Notes under the pieces: model-generated
Seen by the model: the letters and a program-made list of their open reading frames with translations, nothing else
Told to the model about the DNA's origin: nothing
Database searches by the model: none
In this document: positions 25,201 to 33,630 of the stretch, one piece after another
How the letters are laid out: each line of letters begins with the position of its first letter
How positions within the stretch are numbered: the first letter of the stretch is position 1
Source: an uncultured delta proteobacterium
GTDB taxonomy: Bacteria; Desulfobacterota; Desulfovibrionia; Desulfovibrionales; Desulfovibrionaceae
Length of the DNA stretch: 64,000 nt
Direction of reading: 5' to 3'
NCBI GenBank assembly: GCA_903843965.1
Contig: CAIMRY010000019.1
Location: 186,001-250,000 of the forward strand
Made by a program: the position numbers and the translations under genes

Positions 25201-25217
25201 TGCAAGGGTTATGCCAA
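25201..25217 (-). promoter_or_regulatory. Sigma-54 (-24/-12) promoter reading toward the NeuA-like gene
   Basis: Minus-strand sequence TTGGCATAACCCTTGCA matches the consensus TGGCAY-N5-TTGCA, with the GG and GC doublets at the right spacing. It lies in an AT-richer patch of non-coding DNA. The predicted start near 25190 leaves a leader of about 330 nt before the NeuA-like ATG. Flagellar glycosylation genes are often sigma-54 dependent, but the cognate activator is not identified. Confidence 0.6.
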
Positions 25218-25371
25218 TACGCCCGTGGCCGCTCCATCGGCGCCAGGCCGACAAGGCTGTTCACCCCCCTGCCGGGCTGCGCCGGAATTGTCCTTGGGGG
25301 CTGCCCCTGACTCCTCGGCAAGGGGAACCGGGGCCGACTCCGCCACGGCGGCGCGGGTTGATCCGGCGAAA

Positions 25372-25401
25372 ACTCTATCCCGCGCATCATACGGTTGTCA
25401 A
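25372..25401 (-). promoter_or_regulatory. Possible sigma-70 promoter
   Basis: Minus-strand TTGACA (25401-25396), an 18-bp spacer, then TAGAGT (25377-25372). The -35 is perfect, the -10 is four of six. It points toward the NeuA-like gene. Confidence 0.3.
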
Positions 25402-26218
25402 ACATTCGACAGGGAAGACCTCCTGACCAGCCCCCCAGCCTGCGGCCTGCCGAATCGGAGCCAGGCGGCATACAACACCGCATCCTGGGGGTCTTGCCGC
25501 CGATGTCCTGAAGCAGGATCTGCCCCCCTCCGACGAACCATTCACTCACAAAACAAACGACCACCCTTTGATTTCTTCACGCTCATATTCCCGGTCCGTG
25601 GCCTCCGCCCTGGCCCTGTCAAGCGACTGGAGAAGAAAGGGGTCGTCGCGCAGGTTGTCCTTCCCGTACGCCAGGGGACCATGCTTGCGGCCAGGGTTTT
25701 TCTTGCGTTACTTCTTGGCTGTAAACCTAGCGTGTTGGCTGCATGTTCCAGATGTCTGGGCGGGAATGGCGCAGGATGTTCCGCCTTGAGCCGGGACGCC
25801 TGTTCCGACGCTCATCCGCTCTCCGCCGAGGCTTCCGCCCACCGGCGCGGCCCCTTGTCCGGCAGGGCCGAAACGGGCTGAACATCCTCGCAAAGGCCAT
25901 GACAAAGCCAACGGATCATTCCGTTGTCAAAACATCTTCCGGCAGCCGCCTCTTGGCTTGAGACACTGGAGGGCCCAGGGCACAGCGTTCGTCCAGGCCG
26001 GGACAGCGCCGGCGGTCGGCGCGAGGCGGAATCCCTGCCCCGCACCGGCCCCGGCAGCGACACGGTGTCCGGGGCGCCGACAAAGACCTTCCCGGCTGGC
26101 GGCCTTCTGCCCTGCCTTCAATCCATATGGTGCGGTCTGCCGGAGATGAGCGGAAGCGCGCGGCCCCCGCACCGGAACAGGGCGCTGCCGAGAATGCCGG
26201 ACGGACAGGGACGGGAGT

Positions 26219-27094
26219 TCAGCCCTGCCGGGCATCCGCCTGGGCCACCACGAACATGCCCCCGGCCGGGAGCACGCAGCGCCTGCGCAGCAGCGCCTGC
26301 GGCAGCGCGGCCAGGGCCGCCCGCGCCGCCCAGCCAAGGCACGGCAGCGGAAAGCGCACGAAATGCAGCAGCACATACTCCGGCGAGAGCGCCTTTCTGG
26401 CTCCGCCCAGCTCCCGCACGGCGAACCCGCTGCGCGCAAGGGCGGTGCGCATGGCCCGCGCCGTGAAGCAGAACAGATGCTCGTCCTTGAGCTCCACCCA
26501 GCGCGCGCCGAGCAGCCGGGCCGAAAGGCTGTCCAGGCTGGGCGTGACCATGACCAGCAGGCCGCCGGGGCGCAGGCAGCGCCGCAGGCGCTCCAGGGCG
26601 TCCAGCGGGTCGCGCAGGTGCTCGATGACGTCCAGCAGCACGCAAACATCATAGCCCGCCTCGGGCAGCTTGAGTTCCTCGGGCGCGCCGCAGCGCACAC
26701 GCTCCGGCCCCACCAGCGTCCCGGCGGCCTGCGCGGAGTCCGGGGCGATGTCCGCGCCCCAGACATCGTACCCTGCGGCCTGGGCCTCGGCCAGGAAGTG
26801 CCCGCGCCCGCAGCCCAGCTCAAACACCTTGGAGCCCGGCGGAACGTGGCGCTTCAGGATGTCCAGCGTCAGCCGCGCGCCGTGGCGCTTCATGTCCACG
26901 ATGGCCGCGTTCTGCCGGGGGTCGTCGGTGCCGATGTGGTAGTCCGCGCCGTAGATGGCGCGCAGGGCCGCGTCGTCGGGCTGGGGGTCGATGAACACCG
27001 CGCCGCAGCCCAGGCAGCGCACGCGCCGCAGGCCGCCGCGCTCAAACCAAGGAGCTGCGGGCTCTGCGCAAAGGGGGCAGTTCCGGGTCGTCAT
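26219..27094 (-). CDS. Class I SAM methyltransferase with N-terminal zinc-ribbon
   Basis: Protein of 291 aa. The first 35 residues hold two cysteine pairs (CPLCAEP and CLGCGAVF), a zinc-ribbon often seen ahead of methyltransferase domains in sugar-modification loci. The SAM domain follows: VFELGCGRGHFLAEAQ (motif I), VWGADIAPDSAQAA, YDVCVLLDVIEHLRDPLDAL and LRPGGLLVMVTPSLDSL. It likely methylates a sugar or glycan-linked group in the cytoplasm. It is 170 bp from the GT-C-like gene upstream, so co-transcription is uncertain. Ubiquinone/menaquinone-type methyltransferases share the core but not the ribbon. Confidence 0.83.
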   Translation of the reverse strand: MTTRNCPLCAEPAAPWFERGGLRRVRCLGCGAVFIDPQPDDAALRAIYGADYHIGTDDPRQNAAIVDMKRHGARLTLDILKRHVPPGSKVFELGCGRGHFLAEAQAAGYDVWGADIAPDSAQAAGTLVGPERVRCGAPEELKLPEAGYDVCVLLDVIEHLRDPLDALERLRRCLRPGGLLVMVTPSLDSLSARLLGARWVELKDEHLFCFTARAMRTALARSGFAVRELGGARKALSPEYVLLHFVRFPLPCLGWAARAALAALPQALLRRRCVLPAGGMFVVAQADARQG

Positions 27095-27264
27095 TCAAAC
27101 CTCGTGCGGGTGTGTGCTGGCATTGGCTGGGCCACCGTCCAGGCCGACGTCCAGGCCATCATCCGGCAACCCGTGAATTTCTTTGGTCCGCACGCGCACG
27201 CCTGCCCCGCGCACGCATCGGGGGTGCGGTCCGACGGCGCTGCGCAACTGCTTTGGGCTTCCAG

Positions 27265-28599
27265 TCACCGCGCGCGCGTCCCCACGGGGGTTGCTCCGGC
27301 GGAGGTCGTGCCGCGCGCCGCGTCTGTGTCCGCGCCCTCTTGCGGGCCGAGCAGCGACAGGCCCACGGCCACGGCCACGGCCAGCAGGATCGCCTCGGCT
27401 GGCAGGATGTAGCGCAAGGAATAGACCCCGGCAAGCAGGATGACCCCGTAGCTCAGGCAGGAGTGCAGGGTCGCCATGGCGAACAGCAGGCACGGGCGCG
27501 ACCCGTCGCGCAGGCCTTGGCCCAGGGCCAGCAGCCCGCCCATGACGATCAGCGCATAGTAGAAGGGCTGGCCGTCGTAGAACTTCCGGGCCAGCAGCTC
27601 GATGAACCGGCCAGGCATGTGCGCCAGCAGGGGCGCGGCGGCGGACATGGCGAGGCTGTCCTCCAGCCGGGCCTGCCCGGCCAGGCCAGCGTCAGCTGCG
27701 GCCACGCGCTGGCTGAGCGCCGGGCGGACCACGTCGAATACAAGCCCCTCCATGGCCACGTCGAAGTGCGCGCGGCTCTTGTCCCAGGTGGCGCGCGTGA
27801 GCCGCCGGGCCTGGGCCTGGGCCAGGGCGTCGAGGAACAACTGCCGCGCAACGGGATCAGCAATGGCGGCTGCGTCCCCGGCCGCGGCGATATAGAGCAG
27901 GCTGGACAGCAGGTGCACGCCCCCGGAAGAGGCGGTGGAAAACGTGCCGTAGCGCGCCTGGTTCTCGGCCCCGCGCACGGCCACAACCCCGGCCAGGACC
28001 AGGGCCAGGAGCGCCAGGCCGACCAGGCTCGCGCCGTCGCGCCGGAACAGCGCCCGCAAAAGCAGGATAACGCCCAGGAACACCGGCAGGAACACGAACT
28101 GCGGCCGCAGAAGAAGGCCCAGGCCGCAGAACGCGCACAGCCAGACGCGGCGGTCCCTGCCGGTCAAGACCTGCTCCGCCAGGAGGGCCCAGAAGACGAG
28201 GAGCAGGACATAGCCCAGGGGCTCGGTGAGCAGCGCCGCCGCAAACTTGAGCCCGGGCAGGGCCAGCAGCAAAAACAGCGCGTGCCGCCAGGCCAAGCTT
28301 AGGCCCAGGGCCCGGCCCAGGCGCTGCGCGAAAAAGGCGCAGGCCGCCGCCAGGCTGGCTGTCTGGGCGCGGGCCAGCCAGGTCCAGGCGCCCGCCCCCT
28401 GGCCGAACAGAGCTCGGAACAGGTCGAGCAGGTAGGGATACAGCGGCGCACGCTCCGGGGAATGGGCCAGGTAGGAGGAGGTGTCCGGCTGGATCTCCGG
28501 GGGCAGGGCCAGCAGCGCCATTGCCGTGGCCACGGAGCAGGCGGTCATGGCGACGGTCGCCCACGAAGCAAGGCAGGCCGCGAGGCGGGACGCGGCCAC
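27265..28599 (-). CDS. Polytopic membrane protein, GT-C glycosyltransferase-like
   Basis: About 444 aa with roughly ten hydrophobic segments. After the first membrane helix comes PDTSSYLAHSPERAPLYPYLLDLF, an acidic residue in the first outer loop followed by an aromatic Pro-rich helix, the arrangement expected for GT-C enzymes using lipid-linked sugars. Further helices include HALFLLLALPGLKFAAALL and GYVLLLVFWALLAEQVL, and YILPAEAILLAVAVAVGLSLL near the end. GTG 28599 overlaps the TAG stop of the radical SAM gene as TAGTG, fixing the start far inside a longer spurious frame. Family assignment is by topology only. Confidence 0.6.
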   Translation of the reverse strand: MAASRLAACLASWATVAMTACSVATAMALLALPPEIQPDTSSYLAHSPERAPLYPYLLDLFRALFGQGAGAWTWLARAQTASLAAACAFFAQRLGRALGLSLAWRHALFLLLALPGLKFAAALLTEPLGYVLLLVFWALLAEQVLTGRDRRVWLCAFCGLGLLLRPQFVFLPVFLGVILLLRALFRRDGASLVGLALLALVLAGVVAVRGAENQARYGTFSTASSGGVHLLSSLLYIAAAGDAAAIADPVARQLFLDALAQAQARRLTRATWDKSRAHFDVAMEGLVFDVVRPALSQRVAAADAGLAGQARLEDSLAMSAAAPLLAHMPGRFIELLARKFYDGQPFYYALIVMGGLLALGQGLRDGSRPCLLFAMATLHSCLSYGVILLAGVYSLRYILPAEAILLAVAVAVGLSLLGPQEGADTDAARGTTSAGATPVGTRAR

Positions 28600-30017
28600 T
28601 AGCGCGCGCCCCTGGTCTGGCGGTTGCGGCCCAGCAGGGTCAGGCCCTGGCGCACCTGGTCCAGCAGCATCCCCGGACGGGAGAGCAGGCGCAGGGCCGT
28701 GCGCGCCAGGTAGTGCGGCCTGGCGTAGAACCTGCGGTTGAAGGACCGGCGCAGGCGCAAGATCTCCTCGGCGGACATGCTGTCGCTGGCGAGCACGCAT
28801 TCCTCGCCGCTCTGGTCCATGGCCTCGCAGGACGCCGATGCCAGGCCGCTGGCGGCCATGCCCGCGCGCAGGCCCGTGCCCGCCCTGGGCACCGCCGTGT
28901 GCACGGAAAGGTAGTCCGGGTCCATGTCCAGAATCAGGCGCAGGGTCTTTTCCACGTCCGCCGGGCCCTCTCCGGGCAGGCCAACGATGACCGTGGCCAC
29001 GGTGGCGATGCCTGCGGCGCGGCAGGCCGCAAAGGCCGTCCGCGCCTGCTCCGGGGTGAAGCCCTTGCGCATGGCGCGCAGGGTTTCGGGGTTGGCCGTC
29101 TCCACGCCCATGATGGCCGTGTGGCAGCCCTTGTGCGCCATCTGCCGGGCCAGGTCCGCGTCGATGCGGTCCGGCCGGGTGAAGCAGGTCCAGCCCATGC
29201 GCCGCGCGGGCAAAGCCTCCAGGAACTCCAGGGCCCACTCCCGCTTCGCGGCAAAGGTCTGGTCCCAGAGCATGAACTCGCGCACGCCCAGGGCCTCCAG
29301 GTGGCGCAGCTCCGCCGCCACCTCGTCCATGGGCCGCCGGTGGTAGGCCAGGCCGGACATGACGCAGAAGCTGCACGAGAACGGGCAGCCGAAGTCCGTG
29401 AGGACCCCGGCAAAGGGGCGGCGGCGGGCAAAGGGGTAGCGGTAGCCGTAGCCCAGGAACAGCTCGTGCGGGGGCAGGCCCACGGAAACCACCGGCTGGC
29501 GCGGCACCGGGGCGGAGAGGACCTGGTCGCCGAAGCGCCCGACAATTCCAGGCAGGGGGCCAGGCAAGGGGCTGGCCGCGCCGCGCGCGTAGTCGACCAT
29601 GCCCGGCAGGTCGAAGTCCAGCACCGCCGCGTCCAGGGTGCCCTGGGCCACCCAGGCCTCTGCGCCCTCCAGCAGCACGTCGCCGCAGCCCAGGAGCACC
29701 AGGCCGGGAATTCGCGCGCGCAGGGCGTTGAGAAAATCTCTGTCTGCTGCTACGGATACAGCGCCGACCAGAGCAAAGACGCAATCAGGCCGCAGGGCCT
29801 CGATGCGCGCCAGGCATTCCTCCGCGCCCAGCCCCAGGGCCACGGCGTCCAGGACCTGGACCTTAAAGCCCCCGGCGGCGAAGACCGCCCCGGCGTGCAG
29901 CAGCGCGATGGGCGCGAACAGGTAGCCCGTGCGCGAGGTCTTGCTGCAGAAATAGTCGCGGATGATGGCGCCCTTGCCCGGAGGATTCAGCAGGAGCACA
30001 CGTGGAGAAGAAGGCAA
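28599..30017 (-). CDS. B12-binding-domain radical SAM protein
   Basis: Protein of 472 aa. The N terminus (PRVLLLNPPG, VLLGCGDVLLEGAEAW) is a Rossmann-like B12-binding domain; the radical SAM core starts at TDFGCPFSCSFCVMSG (CxxxCxxC), followed by EFMLWDQTFAAKREW, IMGVETANPETLRAMRKG and VIVGLPGEGPADVEKTL. This class includes methyltransferases and ring-modifying enzymes acting on unactivated carbons. The start is TTG at 30017, supported by AGGAGGG eight bases upstream. The start codon touches that of the divergent GT9 gene, leaving no intergenic space. Its substrate is unknown; context suggests glycan or lipid. Confidence 0.83.
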   Translation of the reverse strand: MPSSPRVLLLNPPGKGAIIRDYFCSKTSRTGYLFAPIALLHAGAVFAAGGFKVQVLDAVALGLGAEECLARIEALRPDCVFALVGAVSVAADRDFLNALRARIPGLVLLGCGDVLLEGAEAWVAQGTLDAAVLDFDLPGMVDYARGAASPLPGPLPGIVGRFGDQVLSAPVPRQPVVSVGLPPHELFLGYGYRYPFARRRPFAGVLTDFGCPFSCSFCVMSGLAYHRRPMDEVAAELRHLEALGVREFMLWDQTFAAKREWALEFLEALPARRMGWTCFTRPDRIDADLARQMAHKGCHTAIMGVETANPETLRAMRKGFTPEQARTAFAACRAAGIATVATVIVGLPGEGPADVEKTLRLILDMDPDYLSVHTAVPRAGTGLRAGMAASGLASASCEAMDQSGEECVLASDSMSAEEILRLRRSFNRRFYARPHYLARTALRLLSRPGMLLDQVRQGLTLLGRNRQTRGAR

Positions 30018-31276
30018 TGGGAAACCCTCCTGCGGGCCGCAAGTCCGTGAAGATGAAAACCCTGCAGGCCGTCGAGCGGCTCTGCGGGGGGGCCGTGTGC
30101 AGCGTGCTGGGCGCGCTCTCGTGGCTGTTGCCGTGCGGCCCGGTGGCGGCGGATGCGGTCCGCCGGGTGCTGCTGGTCAAATTCTGGGGCATCGGCAGTC
30201 TGGTGCTGGCCGCGCCGCTGTTCAACAAAACCCGCGAGACCTTTCCGGACGCGGAAATCGTGCTCATGACCCTATCCGCCAATCAGGGCGTTGTCAAAAT
30301 GCTCCCCGGCATCGACCGGGTGGAGTTCGTGGACCTGGGGCACAGCCTGGCCTCGGCCGTGGGGGCCTACCTGCGCTGCCTCGTGCGGGCCTTTCGCCTG
30401 CGGCCCGACGTCATGCTGGACATGGAGTTCTACACCAAGGCCTCGGCCATTTTGAGCTTTTTCTCCCGCGCGCCCATGCGCATCGGCTACCACTCCCCTG
30501 GCGTGTGGCGCGGCCGCATCCACAACCACCCCATCGCCTTCAACGTCTACTGGCACGTCTCCAGCAACTTCCTGTCCCTGCTGGAGCCCTTTGGCGTTGC
30601 GCCGGACAGGACCCCCAGGCCTGCGGCCCTGCTGGGGCTGACGCGCTGCCGCAGCCAAGGCCAGCAGGTGCTGGCGCGGCTGGGCCTTTCCGCCGGGGGG
30701 TTCATCCTGGTCAACGTCAATGCCGGGGAGCTGGCCGTGGAGCGCCGCTGGCCCAGGGAGCGCTTTGCGGAGCTCAGCGCGCGCCTCTGGCAGGCCTACG
30801 GCTTGGCCGTGGTCTATGTGGGCTCGCGCGCGGAGGCGCAGTACACCAGCCAAGCCTGGACCCTGGCGCGCAAGGCCGGAACCCAGGGGCACAACCTGGT
30901 GGGCGGACTCAGCCTGGATGAACTGGTGGGCCTGTGCGCCCTGTCCGCCCTGGTCATCACCAACGACTCCGGGCCGCTGCACCTGGCCGTGGCCGCCGGG
31001 GCGCGCACAGTGTCCTTTTTCGGGCCGGAAACGCCGGTGCTCTATGGCCCTGCCGGGCCGGAGCATTTGGTGCTGTTCGCGGGCATCCCCTGCTCGCCCT
31101 GCATCAACGCCGAGCATGGCAAGCGCAGCTTCTGCTGGCGCGGCGAACTGCACTGCCAGTTGGGCGTGGGCGTGCAGCAGGCTGTGGAGGGCATCGCGGG
31201 GCGCTTCGGCCCTGTTCTGGAGCAGGCCGGGCGGGCTGGGCAGAATGGACAGCCGACGGCGCAGGACCGGGGCTAG
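30017..31276 (+). CDS. GT9-family glycosyltransferase (heptosyltransferase-like)
   Basis: About 419 aa. Signatures of the ADP-heptose:LPS heptosyltransferase family: VRRVLLVKFWGIGSLVLAAPLF near the N terminus, FPDAEIVLMTLSAN, VNVNAGELAVERRWPRERF at the domain junction, and LVITNDSGPLHLAVAAGARTVSFFGPETP with the conserved D-SGPLH-A motif. It probably adds heptose or a related sugar to LPS core. ATG 30017 is preferred over GTG 30002 because GGAG lies nine bases before it. The first 50 residues include an amphipathic stretch that may attach it to the membrane. It ends with 670 bp of gene-poor DNA downstream. Confidence 0.85.
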   Translation: MGNPPAGRKSVKMKTLQAVERLCGGAVCSVLGALSWLLPCGPVAADAVRRVLLVKFWGIGSLVLAAPLFNKTRETFPDAEIVLMTLSANQGVVKMLPGIDRVEFVDLGHSLASAVGAYLRCLVRAFRLRPDVMLDMEFYTKASAILSFFSRAPMRIGYHSPGVWRGRIHNHPIAFNVYWHVSSNFLSLLEPFGVAPDRTPRPAALLGLTRCRSQGQQVLARLGLSAGGFILVNVNAGELAVERRWPRERFAELSARLWQAYGLAVVYVGSRAEAQYTSQAWTLARKAGTQGHNLVGGLSLDELVGLCALSALVITNDSGPLHLAVAAGARTVSFFGPETPVLYGPAGPEHLVLFAGIPCSPCINAEHGKRSFCWRGELHCQLGVGVQQAVEGIAGRFGPVLEQAGRAGQNGQPTAQDRG

Positions 31277-31739
31277 GTGTAGGGTTGCACGACGTGTAAG
31301 ACGTTGTTCACTGCGACCCCGATCAGATTCCTGTGTGTCTTCCTCTGGAGCGATCTGTGGGCCCGGCACTCATCACATTCATGAAGCCAGCGGGGCGACT
31401 CGTTGGCTCTTTGGTTTGCGTTCGGGCACGCGGCGTCTTGCGCCCGCGCAGGGCCGTCTGGATGAACCGCTCGGCCTTGCCGCCGCCTGCGGCCCGGAGA
31501 GACTCCCTGGAAATGGACGAGTTGGCCGTGCGGGTCCGGCACGTCCTTGAGCCCCCTCGGGCCAGCCCAACGACGGCCACAAGGGCAGCACAGCCCAGCA
31601 ACCCAGCCAACCTTTCGCGTCCTGCCCCTGGCGAGGGCCTTCCCGCAGGCAGCACTGGACCAAGGCGTCGCGGGCGGCCACCGGCTTGCGGCAGGCCGAA
31701 TCCCGCCAACGCGCCCAGGCCCTGCCCCGCCCGCAGGGC

Positions 31740-31775
31740 AAAAAAAGAGCCGGGCAGGCCCCCCACCTGCCCGGC
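31740..31775 (-). terminator. Strong intrinsic terminator on minus strand, no gene upstream
   Basis: Perfect 10-bp stem GCCGGGCAGG / CCTGCCCGGC with a 7-nt loop, followed on the minus strand by TCTTTTTTT. It is a textbook Rho-independent terminator. The transcript it would end must begin between here and the plus-strand regulator gene at 32006, implying a short RNA. Confidence 0.75.
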
Positions 31776-31936
31776 AGACACGCCGGTCCAACCGACGTGG
31801 CCGCCGGAGACGTTGCCGCCCGGCGCACGCATACGGGCTATCAAGATTCATTCCAACCCGCCCGCTTCAAACTTCTTCTAAAATTTCAGCTCATTGTTTA
31901 AGGCTCCAGACCGCCCCCTAGCCAACACCGCCCGCC

Positions 31937-31962
31937 TCTGGTATGGTTCCACCAGAATTTTT
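31937..31962 (+). terminator. Weak hairpin with T-run ahead of the regulator gene
   Basis: TCTGGT / ACCAGA 6-bp stem with an 8-nt loop, followed by AATTTTT on the plus strand, 43 nt before ATG 32006. It could end read-through from the GT9 gene or act as an attenuator. Confidence 0.3.
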
Positions 31963-32005
31963 CCGGTCAACCCGGAATTCTCGGGCACCACCTGGGGGAG
32001 CGCGC

Positions 32006-33514
32006 ATGGCCAAAATCCTTGTGGTCGATGACGACGATCTCGTGCGTGAACTGCTGGCCGACGCCGTGGACCGGCGCGGGCACACGGCCCTGTGCGCTGG
32101 CACCCTGGCCGAGGCCAGGCGCATCCTGGCGCATGAGCAGCCGGACCTGGTCTACATGGACGTGCGCCTGCCCGACGGCTCGGGCATCAGCGCCCTGGAG
32201 GAGATCCGCGCCAGCCCCGGCGCGCCGGAGGTGGTCATCATCACCGGCCAGGGCGACCCGGACGGCGCGGAGCTGGCCTTGCGCTGCGGGGCCTGGGACT
32301 ACATCGAAAAGCCCAGCTCCGTGGAGGCCATGGTGCTGCCGCTGCTGCGCGCCCTGGCCTTCCGCGAGGAGCAGCGGCGGCGCAATGTGCCGACCCTGGC
32401 CGCAGACTCCGGCATCGTGGGCGCCAGCCCGAAAATGGCCGCCTGCCTGGCGCGGGCCGCCATGGCCGCAGCCAGCGGGGTCGACGTGTTCATCAGCGGC
32501 GAGACCGGCACCGGCAAGGAGGTCTTCGCCCAGGCCATCCACCAGAGCGGCAGCCGCGCGGCCAGCCGCTTCGTGGTGGTGGACTGCACCACCCTGCCCG
32601 GCAATCTGGCCGAGAGCGAGCTCTTCGGCCACGAGCGCGGCTCATTCACCGGGGCCGACCGCCGCCAGATCGGGCTCATCAAGCAGGCCGACGGCGGCAC
32701 CCTGTTTCTGGACGAGGTGGGCGAGCTGCCCCTGCCCCTGCAGACCAAGTTTTTGCGCGTCCTCCAGGAGCGCAGTTTCCGGCCCCTGGGCGGCGAGGCC
32801 GAGATCAAGAGCGACTTCCGGCTGGTGGCCGCCACCAACCGCGACCTCTCGGCCATGGTACGGCGCGGCGAGTTCCGCGAGGACCTGCTGTACCGCCTGC
32901 GGACCTTCCGCATCGAGCTGCCGCCCCTGCGCGAACGCGCCGGGGACATCCAGGCCCTGATGGCGGCCCGCCTGGCCCAGGCCAAAGACGCACACGAGGG
33001 CGGCCTGCGCGAGGCCAGCCCCGAATACCTCGCCCTGCTGGAGACCCACGACTGGCCGGGCAATGTGCGCGAATTGTTGCAGACTGTGGACATGAGCCTG
33101 ATTTCAGCGCATGGTGAGCGTGTACTCCTCCCGCAACACCTGCCCTTGGACCTGCGGGTGCGGCTCATGCGCCGCAGCGTGGCCAACAGGGCCGAGGCCG
33201 GGCGGATGGTCCCCCTGGACCGGGCCCTGGACCAGACCATGGACCAGGCCATGGACCATCCCGCCGCCGGGCTGGCCGGGGCGCTCAAGCCCTGGCGCGA
33301 GCACCGCGCGCAGGTGTTGGAGCTGGCGGAGCGCGCCTATTTTTCCGCCCTGCTGCTGCACACCGGCGGGGAGGTGGCCCTGGCCGCGCAGGTGTCCAGG
33401 CTCAAGTCAGCCAGGCTGTATGAGCTGCTGGCCAAACATGGGCTGCTCAAGGCCAGGCGGGGCCAGACACAGATTCCGGAATTTCCGGAAAGCTGTGCGG
33501 ACAATGACGGATGA
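32006..33514 (+). CDS. NtrC-type sigma-54-dependent response regulator
   Basis: About 502 aa. The receiver domain has the acidic cluster DDDD at 8-11 and phosphoacceptor Asp52 (YMDVRLP). The AAA+ domain shows Walker A GETGTGKE (165-172), the sigma-54-contacting loop GSFTGA (212-217), Walker B LFLDE and ATNRDLSAM/R finger region. The C terminus is a Fis-like helix-turn-helix, less canonical than usual (AAQVSRLKSARLYELLAKHGL). A repeat-like stretch LDRALDQTMDQAMDHP links the AAA+ and HTH parts. ATG 32006 has GGGGAG five bases upstream. It activates sigma-54 promoters upon phosphorylation, probably by the downstream hybrid kinase. Confidence 0.9.
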   Translation: MAKILVVDDDDLVRELLADAVDRRGHTALCAGTLAEARRILAHEQPDLVYMDVRLPDGSGISALEEIRASPGAPEVVIITGQGDPDGAELALRCGAWDYIEKPSSVEAMVLPLLRALAFREEQRRRNVPTLAADSGIVGASPKMAACLARAAMAAASGVDVFISGETGTGKEVFAQAIHQSGSRAASRFVVVDCTTLPGNLAESELFGHERGSFTGADRRQIGLIKQADGGTLFLDEVGELPLPLQTKFLRVLQERSFRPLGGEAEIKSDFRLVAATNRDLSAMVRRGEFREDLLYRLRTFRIELPPLRERAGDIQALMAARLAQAKDAHEGGLREASPEYLALLETHDWPGNVRELLQTVDMSLISAHGERVLLPQHLPLDLRVRLMRRSVANRAEAGRMVPLDRALDQTMDQAMDHPAAGLAGALKPWREHRAQVLELAERAYFSALLLHTGGEVALAAQVSRLKSARLYELLAKHGLLKARRGQTQIPEFPESCADNDG

Positions 33515-33630
33515 TCCCGCATAGACTCAGTGATTTCCTTCGGTTAGCGTCGCTGTAGTTCTTGGAATGATTCTTGATGAAGTGCCCAGACGGCGGGGCG
33601 CCCCGCCTGTGTCTGCGAGGGGAGCGAGCA
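33515..33630. promoter_or_regulatory. AT-richer spacer with a poor sigma-54-like match
   Basis: This spacer before the first single-domain receiver is less GC-rich. TTGGAATGATTCTTGAT (about 33558-33574) resembles a -24/-12 element but lacks the GC doublet at -12, so it is only a weak candidate. Confidence 0.2.

Larger units (their letters stand above)
24862..26218. other. 1.36-kb gene-poor region upstream of the NeuA-like gene
   Basis: No convincing protein gene was found. The frames that cross it have Arg/Pro/Gly-rich, low-complexity translations. Two minus-strand patches share GATGTTT(T)GACAAC followed by ATGAT (around 25390 and 25925), and a sigma-54-like promoter lies at 25201-25217. A 7-bp inverted repeat CAACGGA-TCAT-TCCGTTG is centred near 25918. 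The region may be regulatory, a decayed gene stretch, or both. Confidence 0.5.
31277..32005. other. Gene-poor region between GT9 gene and NtrC-type regulator
   Basis: About 730 bp with no gene I can support. Long frames on both strands are Arg/Pro or Gly-rich. One minus-strand frame (about 31323-31844) keeps high third-position GC for its first 50 codons but has a low-complexity Gly-rich translation. A strong minus-strand intrinsic terminator lies at 31740-31775. Confidence 0.45.

Noticed and set aside
24858-25205. 115-codon minus-strand frame ending in ATGA overlap with the NeuA-like gene
   Set aside because: The translation is low-complexity Arg/Gly/Pro-rich, its only start lies inside the sigma-54-like promoter, and an ATGA overlap arises by chance whenever the next codon begins with A.
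27265-29784. 839-codon continuous minus-strand frame
   Set aside because: Only the first third (27265-28599) is a real membrane protein. The remainder is an out-of-frame shadow of the B12 radical SAM gene, which has intact motifs in its own frame.
31323-31844. Possible Gly-rich minus-strand protein
   Set aside because: High third-position GC in the first codons is suggestive, but there is no ribosome site, the composition is low complexity, and an intrinsic terminator lies inside the frame.
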